Under the pieces are notes generated by a model. That model was given only the letters and a program-made list of their open reading frames with translations. It was not told the DNA's origin and made no database searches. A stretch of 61,735 bases of DNA from Chlorobiaceae bacterium. GTDB lineage: Bacteria; Bacteroidota; Chlorobiia; Chlorobiales; Chlorobiaceae. Position numbers and translations under genes: made by a program. Numbering within the stretch: the first letter of the stretch is position 1; each line of letters begins with the position of its first letter. Shown one piece after another: positions 35,902-45,227 of the stretch. The DNA lies in the NCBI GenBank assembly GCA_016931495.1, contig JAFGER010000073.1, forward strand, positions 1-61,735, written 5' to 3'.

Positions 35902-36255
35902 ATGTCGGTCAAACCTGTAGATCTGAACAAGCTCAGAAGTACGCATGAAAACCTGTATGAAACCGTTGTAGCCATTTCGAAACGCGCCAGGGAGATTCAC
36001 GAGGCCGAGCGATCCGAACTGGAAGAGAGGCTGCTGCCCTACAAGGAGATGATCCGGAACCCCACCTCGGAGTCGGAATCCGAAAAGGTCTTCCCGGAGC
36101 AGATTGCCATCAGCGTCGAGTTCGAGTGCCGTGAAAAGCCTTCGCAGCAGGCCGTCGAGCAGTATTTCGATCACCAGTACGATTATATTCTGGAAAAGCC
36201 GGTCGAAATCAAGACCGCAGAACCGGAGAACGAAGATGAAACTGACGGGGATTAA
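35902..36255 (+). CDS. rpoZ: RNA polymerase omega subunit (Bacteroidetes-Chlorobi type)
   Basis: This 117-residue protein resembles the divergent omega subunits of the Bacteroidetes-Chlorobi group. The N-terminal helix region has VKPVDLNKLRSTHENLYETVVAISKRAREIHEAE, where ISKRAR-x-I matches the omega helix that packs on beta'. A middle acidic stretch and a C-terminal PSQQAVEQYFDHQYDYI segment follow. It sits right after gmk, as expected for rpoZ. The last 20 bases overlap the next gene. Confidence 0.8.
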   Translation: MSVKPVDLNKLRSTHENLYETVVAISKRAREIHEAERSELEERLLPYKEMIRNPTSESESEKVFPEQIAISVEFECREKPSQQAVEQYFDHQYDYILEKPVEIKTAEPENEDETDGD

Positions 36256-36736
36256 CCAGATCACGCTTCGGGTCAACGACGTTCGCGTCTCCGAAGAGTT
36301 CTATGCCGGCATTCTCGGCTTCCGTGTGGATCACCGGGCGGGCGCGAACATCACTTACCTCAGGCTCAATTCCGATCTTTTCGTGCTGGTCAAGGCCGAA
36401 ACGCCGGGCACGGCCGATGCGCGGGACATCCGGGTGGATCACTTCGGGTTCCGCCTGGCCTCGGATGCCGAGGTCAGGGAGGCCGCGATCTATCTCGAAG
36501 ACCGGGGAGTTCACCTGGTCACCCGTCCGGCGCACCGGCGCGAGGGGCTGGCTTTTTTCGTGATGGATCCCGATGGCAACCTGATCGAGTTCTACTCGAT
36601 GCGGATTGCGGGGCTGCAATCCGAGCCGGAGACGATCGATACCCGGACCTCCAGCGAGATTGCTTCCGATTCGCGTAAAAAGAGCGCCATGTCGGCCAGC
36701 GACGAGCCCAAAAAGCCGAGGCGCTCGCGCAAGTAA
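36236..36736 (+). CDS. Glyoxalase/VOC-superfamily protein
   Basis: This 166-residue protein of the vicinal oxygen chelate superfamily begins at the ATG at 36236 (MKLTGINQITLRVNDVRVSE), 20 bases inside rpoZ. VSEEFYAGILGFRVDHR, DHFGFRLASD (His metal ligand), and FFVMDPDGNLIEFYSM (Glu metal ligand) are visible. A C-terminal tail of about 45 residues is rich in Ser, Lys and Arg (ASDEPKKPRRSRK) and not part of the fold. Substrates of this family range from methylglyoxal adducts to catechols, so the reaction is unknown. Confidence 0.82.
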   Translation: MKLTGINQITLRVNDVRVSEEFYAGILGFRVDHRAGANITYLRLNSDLFVLVKAETPGTADARDIRVDHFGFRLASDAEVREAAIYLEDRGVHLVTRPAHRREGLAFFVMDPDGNLIEFYSMRIAGLQSEPETIDTRTSSEIASDSRKKSAMSASDEPKKPRRSRK

Positions 36737-36757
36737 AACCTTTCAACTCCGCGCTCC

Positions 36758-37930
36758 ATGCATATCGGCCTTCTGACCGGAGGGGGTGACGCGCCCGGCA
36801 TCAATGCGTGCATCAAGACGATCGTGACGACCAGCGCCGAGAAAGGGTATCGCGTCACCGGAATCCGCAGGGGATGGAACGGCCTCCTGGCGTTCGATCC
36901 TTCCGATCCTTCAAGCCATGAGGAGCATATCGCCGATCTCGACCCTGCCGCCGTCCGCAGAATCGACCGTACCGGCGGCACCTTGCTTCACACCAGCCGG
37001 ATCAATCCCGGCAACCTCAGAAAGAAAGAGATTCCCCCGTTTCTGCGCAACTCGCCGGAACTAATGCGTTCCGGCCTGCTCCACTCCGGAAATTTCGACC
37101 TGACCGACCAGGTGCTCCGGAGCATCGGCATCCTCAGCATTGACGTGCTTGTCGTTATCGGCGGCGACGACACGATCAATTATGCCGAGCATCTGTCGCG
37201 CAAGGGGCTCAAGGTGATCGCGGTGCCCAAGACGATGGACAACGATGTCTATGGTTCCGATTACTGTATCGGTTTTGGTACGGCGGTTACCCGAAGCGTT
37301 CAGTACATTCACCAGCTTCGCACCAGTTCCGGCTCGCACGAGCGCATCACCATCGTCGAGCTGTTCGGGCGCAGCACGGGCGAGGCTTGCCTGATCAGCG
37401 CCTACCTGGCCGATGTGGATCGCGCGCTCATTCCGGAGGTGCCGTTCGACCCTGAAACTCTGGCCGACTACCTGGTCGAAGACAAGAGAGCCAATCCAAG
37501 CCGCTACGCCATGATCGCCATCAGCGAAGGGGCGCGGATGGTCGGCAGCAAGATGATCGAATATTGCGGACGACGTTACGATGGGGACGGATACGAAACG
37601 GCGAGCATCGGCCAGCTGACCCGCGAGACCATCTCCATGCTGACCGGTCAGGATGTGATCTGCCAGCCGCTCGGCTATCTGATGCGCTCCGGTATTCCCG
37701 ATGCGCTCGATCTTATGGTCGGTTTCAATTTCGCCCAGCTTGCCGTGGAACTGATCGCCAGGAAGCGTTTCGGGCTCATGGTGGCGCTGCAGAAGGGCGT
37801 CTATACCTCCGTGCCGCTTGACGAGGTGTCGTCAAACACCAAGCAGGTCGATATCGGCGAACTCTACGACGTGCGCTCCTACCGTCCGAAGATGAGGAGC
37901 GTGATGGGCAAGCCGATGTTTCTCTACTGA
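36758..37930 (+). CDS. pfp: Pyrophosphate-type phosphofructokinase
   Basis: This 390-residue phosphofructokinase starts [20 protein letters not shown]. Near residue 130 it reads [15 protein letters not shown] and near 155 [11 protein letters not shown]. In ATP-dependent enzymes these positions are usually GGDGS and P-x-T-I-DND with Gly; an Asp after GGD and Lys before T-x-DND are marks of PPi-dependent enzymes. [20 protein letters not shown] and [10 protein letters not shown] follow the pattern. The reaction, fructose 6-phosphate to the bisphosphate, would thus be reversible and PPi-driven, fitting both glycolysis and gluconeogenesis. Confidence 0.87.
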   Translation: MHIGLLTGGGDAPGINACIKTIVTTSAEKGYRVTGIRRGWNGLLAFDPSDPSSHEEHIADLDPAAVRRIDRTGGTLLHTSRINPGNLRKKEIPPFLRNSPELMRSGLLHSGNFDLTDQVLRSIGILSIDVLVVIGGDDTINYAEHLSRKGLKVIAVPKTMDNDVYGSDYCIGFGTAVTRSVQYIHQLRTSSGSHERITIVELFGRSTGEACLISAYLADVDRALIPEVPFDPETLADYLVEDKRANPSRYAMIAISEGARMVGSKMIEYCGRRYDGDGYETASIGQLTRETISMLTGQDVICQPLGYLMRSGIPDALDLMVGFNFAQLAVELIARKRFGLMVALQKGVYTSVPLDEVSSNTKQVDIGELYDVRSYRPKMRSVMGKPMFLY

Positions 37931-37977
37931 GAAAGGATCGGTCAGATCACGCTCTTCTGGCCGAGCCTGCCGCTCTT

Positions 37978-38721
37978 TTACCAGTACTTTCCGCTCAGTA
38001 GCAGCTCTTCGGCCTCTCTGAGCTGGTCGGGGGTGTTGATGCCCCGGATCTCGTTGGGGTCGCTCACCTTGAAGGCGCACACCTTGCGCCCTTTCCGGAA
38101 GCAGATGCCGAACACGTCGGTCAGGTAGTATTCGCCCTGGGCATTGTTGTTGGTGATGCTGTGCAGCGCCTCGAACAGCTCGGCGGCGTTGAAAACATAG
38201 ACGCCGGAGTTGATTTCGGTGACCGCTTTTTCCTCTTCCGAAGCATCTTTCTGCTCGACGATCCGGAGCACCTCCCGGCCATCGTCACTCCTGATGATCC
38301 TGCCATAGCCAGTCGGATCGTCGATCTCGGCGGTCAGCACGGTGGCTGACGCCTGGTGCGAGCGATGGAACGCCACCAGCTCCCTGAGGGTGGCAGTGGT
38401 GAACAGCGGGGCATCGCCCGACAGGATGATGATCTCTCCCTCGAACTCCTTCAGCAGCGGCTCGGCCTGCATGACCGCATGGCCCGTGCCGTGCTGCGGC
38501 TCCTGCAGGGCGTAACGGACGGGGAAGCGGGCCGTGGCCTGGCGAACCTTGTCGGCCTGATGGCCGACGATCAGCACGATCGTTTCGGGTTCGAGCGCCT
38601 GCGATTTTTCGATGACATAGTCAACCACCGGTCTGCCGTTTGCCTGATGCAGCACTTTCGGCAGGTCTGACTTCATTCGCGTACCTTTACCGGCAGCCAT
38701 AATGACGATTGCCAAGCTCAT
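37978..38721 (-). CDS. GlmU-like UDP-GlcNAc pyrophosphorylase, uridyltransferase domain only
   Basis: This 247-residue nucleotidyltransferase has MAAGKGTRMKSDLPKVLHQANG (about 8-29), the GlmU signature, then QEPQHGTGHAVMQ (about 73-85), LSGDAPLF (about 98-105), GYGRIIR and EINSGVYVFN. The left-handed beta-helix acetyltransferase half of a full GlmU (another ~200 residues) is absent: the protein stops at LLLSGKYW. It therefore probably makes UDP-GlcNAc from GlcNAc-1-phosphate, while acetylation must come from elsewhere. It ends convergently with pfp. Confidence 0.87.
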   Translation of the reverse strand: MSLAIVIMAAGKGTRMKSDLPKVLHQANGRPVVDYVIEKSQALEPETIVLIVGHQADKVRQATARFPVRYALQEPQHGTGHAVMQAEPLLKEFEGEIIILSGDAPLFTTATLRELVAFHRSHQASATVLTAEIDDPTGYGRIIRSDDGREVLRIVEQKDASEEEKAVTEINSGVYVFNAAELFEALHSITNNNAQGEYYLTDVFGICFRKGRKVCAFKVSDPNEIRGINTPDQLREAEELLLSGKYW

Positions 38722-38752
38722 GATGGAATGGGGGATTTGAAATTGAGATGGT

Positions 38753-39139
38753 TCAGCCGAGATATTCGTCGTTTGCTCCCACGCGGTGCCGCCGCTTCGG
38801 GTTGTTCATCTTGTCAACGATCACGATCATCGGCTGCCAGTTGCGTGCCTCTTCCGGCTCCATTTCCGCAAAGGTCATGATGATGATTTCGTCGCCCGGC
38901 AGAGCGCAGCGCGCCGCCGCGCCGTTGAGCTGGATTTCGCGCAGGCCGCGGGTTCCCTCGATGATATAGGTCTCGAAGCGTTCGCCGTTGTTGTTGTTGA
39001 CCACCAGCACCTTTTCGTTGGCCATCATATCGGCGATTTCAAGCAGCTCCTTGTCGATGGTGATGCTGCCCTCGTATTCGAGGTCTCCACTGGTAACGAT
39101 GGCATTGTGGATCTTCGATTTGAGCATGTGTAGTTTCAT
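38753..39139 (-). CDS. panD: Aspartate 1-decarboxylase
   Basis: PanD makes beta-alanine for pantothenate and CoA. From ATG 39139 ([15 protein letters not shown]) the protein has 128 residues; a longer frame to 39190 would overlap lptC and is not used. The enzyme is made as an inactive proenzyme: the self-cleavage site Gly-Ser lies in [11 protein letters not shown] (about 20-30), giving the pyruvoyl group. Downstream [28 protein letters not shown] and [12 protein letters not shown] are normal. Confidence 0.95.
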   Translation of the reverse strand: MKLHMLKSKIHNAIVTSGDLEYEGSITIDKELLEIADMMANEKVLVVNNNNGERFETYIIEGTRGLREIQLNGAAARCALPGDEIIIMTFAEMEPEEARNWQPMIVIVDKMNNPKRRHRVGANDEYLG

Positions 39140-39161
39140 ACTGATGCAACTATGGTCATGA

Positions 39162-39710
39162 TTATTGTGATAAAGCTTCGCCGCTGGCATGAAAAATTCT
39201 GTACCGCTTCATGGCCTCATCGCTCTCAAAACCGTATCCACGGATGGTTCGCGAGGGGCCGGCGATGGTTACATAGCTGTCGGAGCGGATCATGCGGTCA
39301 TGAGCGGTGCGGATGATGTGTTCGGTACGCAGCTCCGTACCGTCGTCTGAGCGGATGACCACCTTGTCGAAGGCTTCGATGTCCTGATTGTCGTGCACGA
39401 TGCCACGGCCCGCCGTGATGAGGGTCGCCGAGCCGTCCCGGTTGACGATGCGCACGCTGACCCCTCCATCCACACGGATCTCCTTGGCTTCGCCTTTCCG
39501 GTATTCAGCCGCATGGCCGGCGCTGATGAGCGTTTTCTGGCGGCCGGAATCGGAGATGACGATGGAGATGTTCCAGCTCTCCTGGGCGGGCTGGTCTTTT
39601 GCCGAAACCACCGGCTCTGCGGCCTGGCGCTCCTTTCGTGGAGCGCCACAGCCGAGAACGGCACTGAACAGAATGGCCAGAAGGAAAAGCGTTGTCCGGC
39701 GGGAATACAA
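39162..39710 (-). CDS. lptC: LptC-like LPS export lipoprotein
   Basis: This 182-residue protein carries a lipoprotein signal peptide ([21 protein letters not shown]; lipobox AVLGC, mature Cys21). Its body matches the LptC fold: [27 protein letters not shown] and [32 protein letters not shown] with repeated short beta strands. LptC links the inner-membrane LPS transporter to the periplasmic bridge. The mature protein would be anchored by lipid rather than by the single span of enterobacterial LptC. It follows the Skp/OmpH gene on the same strand. Confidence 0.85.
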   Translation of the reverse strand: MYSRRTTLFLLAILFSAVLGCGAPRKERQAAEPVVSAKDQPAQESWNISIVISDSGRQKTLISAGHAAEYRKGEAKEIRVDGGVSVRIVNRDGSATLITAGRGIVHDNQDIEAFDKVVIRSDDGTELRTEHIIRTAHDRMIRSDSYVTIAGPSRTIRGYGFESDEAMKRYRIFHASGEALSQ

Positions 39711-39727
39711 GGGACTGCCCGGGAGGA

Positions 39728-40264
39728 TTACTTGATATTCAGCTGGTCGAGCACCTTGTAGGTGATGTCGGTCTGAGCATCACCATAGACGCGGACGTTC
39801 TTGTCGAAAATCATGCTGTAGCCCTCTTTTTTGGCAATCGCCGCCACGGCGGCATCGATTTTCTGGCGGATGGGAAGAATCAGGCTCTGCTCTTTCTTGG
39901 CCAGCGCATTTGTTTTTTCAGCAGCGACCTTTCTGAGGTTCTCTTCACGGCCCTGAAGCGCTCGCTCCTGTGCCGCATCGGCCTTGCCGGTCTTCTGTTT
40001 CTGCTTCAGATAGGTCTGGATGGCCGTCTGCAGTGAGGACTGCATTTTGCCGAGTTCCTGGTTGGTCTGCATTTTGGCTGTCTGCATCGATTGCTCGGCA
40101 GCTTTGGTTTCAGGCATCATCTGGAAAATCCGGCCGTAATCGACGACACCGATTTTCTGGGCGGTACTGGCAGCCGCAGAATTCTGGCCGGAGAAGAAAA
40201 CGCCCAGCACGAGGGCCATGAAAAGCAGTCGGGAAATGACTTTGATTCCTTTGAAATCTGACAT
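39728..40264 (-). CDS. Skp/OmpH-family periplasmic chaperone
   Basis: This 178-residue protein begins with a signal sequence (about 1-33, ending SAAAST) followed by AQKIGVVDYGRIFQMMPE, the OmpH start. A long coiled-coil helical part rich in Gln, Lys and Ala follows (about 55-130), and the closing IDAAVAAIAKKEGYSMIFDKNVRVYGDAQTDIT strand segment completes the family pattern. It chaperones outer-membrane proteins on their way to BamA, whose gene lies 14 kb away at 54123. It is read with dprA upstream and lptC downstream. Confidence 0.9.
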   Translation of the reverse strand: MSDFKGIKVISRLLFMALVLGVFFSGQNSAAASTAQKIGVVDYGRIFQMMPETKAAEQSMQTAKMQTNQELGKMQSSLQTAIQTYLKQKQKTGKADAAQERALQGREENLRKVAAEKTNALAKKEQSLILPIRQKIDAAVAAIAKKEGYSMIFDKNVRVYGDAQTDITYKVLDQLNIK

Positions 40265-40390
40265 TGTCGGGTTGTTTGGGTTACATGAAAACAGCGGGTC
40301 TTTTTCTGGTCAACTTGTCGCTACAACATCAGCCAAAGTAAGCAATCCGGTGATAAAATGCTATTTCACCAAAGAAAATCGAGGCGGCGT

Positions 40391-41551
40391 TCACCGTCTT
40401 TCGGGCGGGCGGAGGCTGAAGAGCTGACCGGGTTCCTGCCGTACAAGCCGTTTCATTTCGAGCTCGAACAGGTGCACCAGAAGCTCATCGACGCGCAGGC
40501 CGGTTTTTTCGGTGATGAGGTCGATGTGGATCGCTTCCTTTTCGAGGGCTTTGATGATGCGCAGCTCTTCGGGATTCAGTGCGGGAAGCGAAGGCTCCGC
40601 TTGCGCCTGTCCGGCAACGGGCAGGAGGGCGGCGGCGGGGAGTTCGGCGAAAATGTCATCGGCGGAGAGCACCGCTTTGGCCTGCGAGCGCTGGATGAGC
40701 AGGTTCGGGCCGCGCGAGGCTTTGGCGAAGATGCTGCCCGGCACGGCGAACACTTCGCGGTTCTGTTCGAGCGCGCTCGATGCGGTGATCATCGAGCCGC
40801 CCTTGATGTCTGACTCGACGATCAGCGTGCCGAGCGTGAGGCCCGCGATCAGGCGGTTTCTTCTGGGAAAATTGCCGGGCACGGGTTCGGCGCCCAGCCA
40901 GTCTTCGGCGACGATAGCGCCTCCCTTCTCAAGGATGCGGGGCCAGAGCCGCCCGGACGGGTCGGTGTAGATGGTATCGACGCCGCAGCCGAGCACGGCG
41001 ATGGTAATGCCGCCATGCTCCACAGCGGCGTGATGGGCGGTCATGTCGATGCCGTAGGCCAGGCCGCTGACGATGGCGAGCCCCATGCCGACCAGGTCGC
41101 GGCAGAGGTGCTCGGTGGCCTGTTTGCCGTAAGAGCTTGCTTTGCGGGTGCCGACCACGGCGAGCGACGGCTTCGCGAGCGCCTTGAGGTCGCCACGGAC
41201 GAAGAGCGCGAGTGGGGGATCGTAAATCTCCCGGAGCAGCTCGGGGTAGGCCGGATCGGGCATGGTGACGATGGAGGCCTTGAGCCTGCCTGCCCGTTCG
41301 ATCTGCTCTTCGGCGGCTTTTCTTGCCTTGTTGCGCCACGATGGGCTTGCAAGGTTATCGGCAGTCTGGCGGGCGAGGGTTTCGCCGATGCCCGGCAGCC
41401 GGAGCATGGCGTCGGCGTCCGCTTCGAGCAGCGCACTGCCGGAGCCGAAGGCGGCGAGCATGGCGCGGGCGCGGGCCGGGCCGATGCCGGGCAGTTGCGA
41501 GAGCATGAGAATCCGGAGGAGCAGGTCGTCCGGCGCAGGGGTTGTGGTCAT
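40391..41551 (-). CDS. dprA: DNA-processing protein DprA
   Basis: DprA loads RecA on incoming single-stranded DNA during natural transformation. The 386-residue protein has a helix-hairpin-helix (LPGIGPARARAMLAAFG, about 18-34), the Rossmann-type core with VVGTRKASSYGKQATEH (about 132-148), SGLAYGIDMTAHHAA and GCGVDTIY, and NRLIAGLTLGTLIVES. The C-terminal DML1 winged helix (about 315-380) ends RQEPGQLFSLRPPERR. The gene seems complete, so competence may be possible. Confidence 0.93.
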   Translation of the reverse strand: MTTTPAPDDLLLRILMLSQLPGIGPARARAMLAAFGSGSALLEADADAMLRLPGIGETLARQTADNLASPSWRNKARKAAEEQIERAGRLKASIVTMPDPAYPELLREIYDPPLALFVRGDLKALAKPSLAVVGTRKASSYGKQATEHLCRDLVGMGLAIVSGLAYGIDMTAHHAAVEHGGITIAVLGCGVDTIYTDPSGRLWPRILEKGGAIVAEDWLGAEPVPGNFPRRNRLIAGLTLGTLIVESDIKGGSMITASSALEQNREVFAVPGSIFAKASRGPNLLIQRSQAKAVLSADDIFAELPAAALLPVAGQAQAEPSLPALNPEELRIIKALEKEAIHIDLITEKTGLRVDELLVHLFELEMKRLVRQEPGQLFSLRPPERR

Positions 41552-41610
41552 GACAGGGGGCAGGGGAATTGAAGAGAGGCCGGGGGGAGGGGTTGCCCCC
41601 CGGAAACGTC

Positions 41611-42609
41611 TCAGAAATCGCGTTTCATGAGGATGTTGGCGTAACCCCTCAGGTAGCCGCGCCCTTCCTCGAAGGGCAGGCTTTCGAGCGCGTCGAGCGC
41701 CGCTTCGGTATCCTCGTTGATTTTTGCCCTGGTCTCGTCGAGCACGCCGCAGCGCTCGAAGATCGCCTTGACGGCCGGGACGTTGTCGGGCGTCGTGCCG
41801 TTGTTGTCGATGATCGACTGCAACAGCTCGCGGTCGCTGCCGGTTGCCAGTTCGAGCGAGCGGAGCAGGAGCCAGGTTTTCTTGCCGTTGATGACGTCGC
41901 CGCCAGGCACCTTGCCCGACTTGCCGTCGCTGGCCATGATGTCGAGGTAGTCGTCCTGGATCTGGAAGGCGCGGCCGATCTTTTCACCGAAGGTGACCAG
42001 CGCCGAAATCTGTTCCGGAGTGCCGTTGCCCGCAACGCCGCCCGCTTCCAGCGCCGCAGAGATGAGCCGTCCGGTCTTTTTGGCGATCATGTCGAGATAG
42101 TCGGCGATGGTGACATCCTTGCGGTGCTCCAGTTCCATGTCGAGTGCCTGACCTTCACAGATGGTGATGTTGGCGTCGTTGAAGATGTGAATCATCTCGG
42201 CGTGGCGCGCGGTGAGCTCCCTGAGCGCCAGCTCGTAGGCGTAGGCGATCATCATGTCGCCCGAGAGGATGGCCGCATTCACGTTCCACTGCTTGTGCAC
42301 GGTGGGGCGTCCATGACGCAGGTCTGCCTGGTCCATGATATCGTCGTGCATCAGGGTGAAGTTGTGCAGCACCTCGATGCCGAGAGCCACGCCAAGCGCG
42401 TTGTGCGATGAGCCGCAGACCGCTTCGGAGGCCAGCAGGGTCAGGAACGGGCGGATGCGCTTGCCTTTTCCTTCGAGAATGTACCGGGCCGGGCCGTACA
42501 GGGTTGCCGGGCTCTCTTTCGGGAAACATGCAGCGAGCGCCTGGTTGATCTTTGCGTGGTATTGGAGGTATTTGCTTTCAACCTGTGCTTGGGTAATCGG
42601 TGAGGACAT
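41611..42609 (-). CDS. Polyprenyl (farnesyl/geranylgeranyl) diphosphate synthase
   Basis: This 332-residue isoprenoid chain elongating enzyme starts MSSPITQAQVESKYLQYHAK. The first aspartate-rich motif is LMHDDIMDQADLRHGRPTVH (about 90-109) and the second FQIQDDYLDIMAS (about 222-234). KGKRIRPFLTLL and GKKTWLLL are also in place. The chain length cannot be read from the sequence; a C15 or C20 product would serve carotenoids, chlorophyll tails and quinones. It follows the IPP isomerase gene by about 10 bases, so supply and use of the C5 units are encoded together. Confidence 0.92.
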   Translation of the reverse strand: MSSPITQAQVESKYLQYHAKINQALAACFPKESPATLYGPARYILEGKGKRIRPFLTLLASEAVCGSSHNALGVALGIEVLHNFTLMHDDIMDQADLRHGRPTVHKQWNVNAAILSGDMMIAYAYELALRELTARHAEMIHIFNDANITICEGQALDMELEHRKDVTIADYLDMIAKKTGRLISAALEAGGVAGNGTPEQISALVTFGEKIGRAFQIQDDYLDIMASDGKSGKVPGGDVINGKKTWLLLRSLELATGSDRELLQSIIDNNGTTPDNVPAVKAIFERCGVLDETRAKINEDTEAALDALESLPFEEGRGYLRGYANILMKRDF

Positions 42610-42620
42610 GACTGCTGTCG

Positions 42621-43694
42621 TCAGGGTTTACGGTAAATTGGTGCGAGTTTAAGCTGTGCGATGCTGGCCGAGCCGGTCAGGAACATGGCCGCCCGGAGAT
42701 CGTTCTGCCAGGTGCGGAGGGTCTCTTCGAGCGTTCCGGAGTGCAGGGCCTTGAGCATGTGCTGCGCCGATGCGGCGATGTCCGCGCCGAGCGCGATGGA
42801 TTTTGCGGCGTCGAGTCCGTTGCGGATGCCGCCGGAGGCGATGACCGCGAGCGGCCGGTACTCCGGATTTTTCTCTTTGAGCTTGGCGATGCCGGTCAGG
42901 CAGTCGGCGGTGGGGATGCCCCAGTTGAGCAATTCGTCGAGTGCCGAAGGGCTGAAGCGCTCTTCGTGACCGAACCGGTCGAGGTAGCGGCACTCTTCGA
43001 CCTTCTGCCAGCTGATGCCGCCAGCGCCGGCCACGTCGATAGCGCTGACGCCCGCATCGGCGAGCTTTTGCGCCACCGGCGCCGAAATGCCGCAGCCCAC
43101 CTCCTTGGCGATCACCGGCACGCCGATGGTGGCGGTGATGTCGTGCAGCCGGTCGAGCAGGCCCCGGAAGGCTGTGCTGCCTTCGGGCTGGAACAGCTCC
43201 TGCGCCGGATTGAGGTGCACGATCAGGCCGTCAGCCTCCACGAGGCCGACGAGCGTGGAGAGCTCTTCCCGGCTCAGACCGGCGGCCACTTCGGGCGCGC
43301 CAATGTTGGCGAAAATCGGCACCGACGGGGCCGACGACCGCACGATCGAGAAGCTTTCGCGATGAGCGCGCCCTTCGAGCGCCTGGCGCATGCTGCCGAC
43401 GCCGAGCGGAATGCGGAAGCGTTCTGCGGCTTCGGCAAGAGCGCGGTTCAGGGCGAGCGCGTCGCCATAGCCGCCGGTCATCGAAGAGATCATGAGCGGC
43501 ATGCCAAGGGTGTGGCCGAGGAATTCTGCCGTCAGGTCAATCTCCTCGAAATCGATCTCCGGGGCGGCGTTGTGTTCAAATCGCCATGAGCCGAGGCCCG
43601 TATCCTGCCTGTCGAAACAGACCGGCCGGTTGAGGCAGATATCGACGTGGCTGTGCTTGCGTTCGGCGGTTATGGTTGCGCTGGTCTCTTGCAT
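42621..43694 (-). CDS. fni: Isopentenyl-diphosphate delta-isomerase, type II
   Basis: The type II enzyme interconverts IPP and DMAPP using FMN and NADPH. The 357-residue protein is a TIM barrel: [19 protein letters not shown] (about 67-85), [28 protein letters not shown] (about 160-174), [18 protein letters not shown] (about 195-212), [14 protein letters not shown] (about 221-234) and [23 protein letters not shown] follow the family order. It lies directly upstream of the polyprenyl synthase in a two-gene unit and diverges from the LolC/E-type gene. Confidence 0.95.
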   Translation of the reverse strand: MQETSATITAERKHSHVDICLNRPVCFDRQDTGLGSWRFEHNAAPEIDFEEIDLTAEFLGHTLGMPLMISSMTGGYGDALALNRALAEAAERFRIPLGVGSMRQALEGRAHRESFSIVRSSAPSVPIFANIGAPEVAAGLSREELSTLVGLVEADGLIVHLNPAQELFQPEGSTAFRGLLDRLHDITATIGVPVIAKEVGCGISAPVAQKLADAGVSAIDVAGAGGISWQKVEECRYLDRFGHEERFSPSALDELLNWGIPTADCLTGIAKLKEKNPEYRPLAVIASGGIRNGLDAAKSIALGADIAASAQHMLKALHSGTLEETLRTWQNDLRAAMFLTGSASIAQLKLAPIYRKP

Positions 43695-43805
43695 GGTCGG
43701 CTTGTGGTACTCTCCGGGTTTGAACGATTTTCAGAGGTGCTCTGTAAAGTATAACTTATAGAAAATATACCATAATTTTTTTCCGGCCTGTCCTGCATAC
43801 GCGCC

Positions 43806-45074
43806 ATGTTCAGAATCCTGTTCGATATCGCCATACGGCACATCCTTGGGCGCAAACGCCAGACCCTGACCACGATGCTTGCCGTATCGGTCAGCACGAC
43901 GGTGCTCATCACCACCATTTCGCTGACCCGGGGGCTGCTCGATTCGTTTACCGAAACGATTATCGACGTCGCTCCTCACATCAGCCTCAGGGGAGAGAAG
44001 ACCGATCCGATGCCCACCAACCTGTTCGAAAGCGAGCAGACGGCAAAGGTGGCTTTCGTCGATGACAACATTGGCCAGGACGAGCCTGAAGAGGTGCGTA
44101 ACTACGGACGGATTCTCGACATCGTCGCCTCGCCGGCCTTCTCCGGCAAGATCGTGGCGGCCTCGCCGTTCGTCGAGTCGCAGATCATGGCCGTCAAGGG
44201 AAACCGGAACCAGCCCGTACTGCTCAAGGGGGTGATCATCGACCGTGAAGATCGCATCAGCCGCATCGCCAGAAGCCTTACCGCGGGCGATCTGGTGCAG
44301 TTCAAAAAAACGCCCGACGCGCTGCTGGTGGGGCGCACGGTGGCCAGCGACCTCGGCGTGGAGCTTGATGACCAGCTCACCATCATTTCGCCCGACGGCA
44401 CGAGCCGGCAGTGCAAGGTGGCGGGCATCTTTTTCACCGGCGTGAACGCGGCGGACAACACCATTCTCGCCTCGCTCAAGCTCGGGCAGATCGTCGAGGG
44501 GATGCCGCCGAACAAGGTGACCGGCATTTCGCTCAAGGTGAGCGACCCGTTCGCCAACGCCGCCGTGGCGCGTGATCTGGAGCGCATCACCGGCTACCGC
44601 TGCCTGACCTGGCAAGAGGAGAACGCCAGCATTCTGGCCCTGTTCCGCCGCATCGGCGTCATCGTGCTTTCGCTGGTGGGTTTCGTGGGCGTGGTGTCGG
44701 GCTTCGGCGTGGCCAACATTCTGGTGACCACCGTGTTCGAGAAGAGCCGCGACATCGCCATCATGCGCTCGTTCGGCTTTTCGTCGCTCCAGATGATCGG
44801 GCTGTTCGTCTTCGAGGGGTTCCTTGTCGGCCTCGGTGGAGCGCTGGCCGGTGGCGTGATGGCTACCGGCTCCATCGGTTTCCTGGCCAGCCTGCAAATT
44901 CAAAGCTCGCAGGGGCCGCTTACCAAAAGCGGCTTCAGCATGTCGTGGAACCCGTGGTACTTCCTGTTTGTCATCGTCGCCACGGTCATCATCAGCACCA
45001 TCGCCGCCGCTCTTCCTTCGATCAAGGCTGCAAAGCTCGAACCGGTGAAGATTCTGCGGGAGAGCAATCTTTGA
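43806..45074 (+). CDS. LolC/LolE-type ABC permease
   Basis: This 422-residue protein has four membrane spans: one near 17-40, a large periplasmic MacB-like domain (about 60-270), and three spans near 285-310, 325-355 and 385-410. SLVGFVGVVSGFGVANILVT and MRSFGFSSLQMIGLFVFEG are hallmarks of the FtsX-like permease core. Such permeases release lipoproteins from the inner membrane with the LolD ATPase, or export antibiotics. The start at 43806 is the MFRILFDIAIRHILG position. No LolD gene is in the window, and the pair must be completed elsewhere. Confidence 0.85.
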   Translation: MFRILFDIAIRHILGRKRQTLTTMLAVSVSTTVLITTISLTRGLLDSFTETIIDVAPHISLRGEKTDPMPTNLFESEQTAKVAFVDDNIGQDEPEEVRNYGRILDIVASPAFSGKIVAASPFVESQIMAVKGNRNQPVLLKGVIIDREDRISRIARSLTAGDLVQFKKTPDALLVGRTVASDLGVELDDQLTIISPDGTSRQCKVAGIFFTGVNAADNTILASLKLGQIVEGMPPNKVTGISLKVSDPFANAAVARDLERITGYRCLTWQEENASILALFRRIGVIVLSLVGFVGVVSGFGVANILVTTVFEKSRDIAIMRSFGFSSLQMIGLFVFEGFLVGLGGALAGGVMATGSIGFLASLQIQSSQGPLTKSGFSMSWNPWYFLFVIVATVIISTIAAALPSIKAAKLEPVKILRESNL

Positions 45075-45191
45075 GGCTTCGGGTTTGGCCTTGCTGCGGT
45101 AGTTGAGTGTCGTGGGACGATTGGGGCCTGTTGGACTTTTGGGAGGAAGAGAAGAAGGATAGGGGATCGGTTTTTTTTCTTCGTTCTTGCT

Positions 45192-45221
45192 GTCCCAACA
45201 GTCTCAATAGTCCCAACAGTC
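45192..45221. repeat. Two 12-bp direct repeats
   Basis: GTCCCAACAGTC occurs at 45192-45203 and 45210-45221, separated by TCAATA, in the 150-base gap between the convergent LolC/E-type and ABC genes. The motif GTCCCAAC with a short spacer looks like a degenerate tandem array. A related GGCCTGTTGGAC lies about 60 bases to the left. Confidence 0.6.
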
Positions 45222-45227
45222 CTTTGC

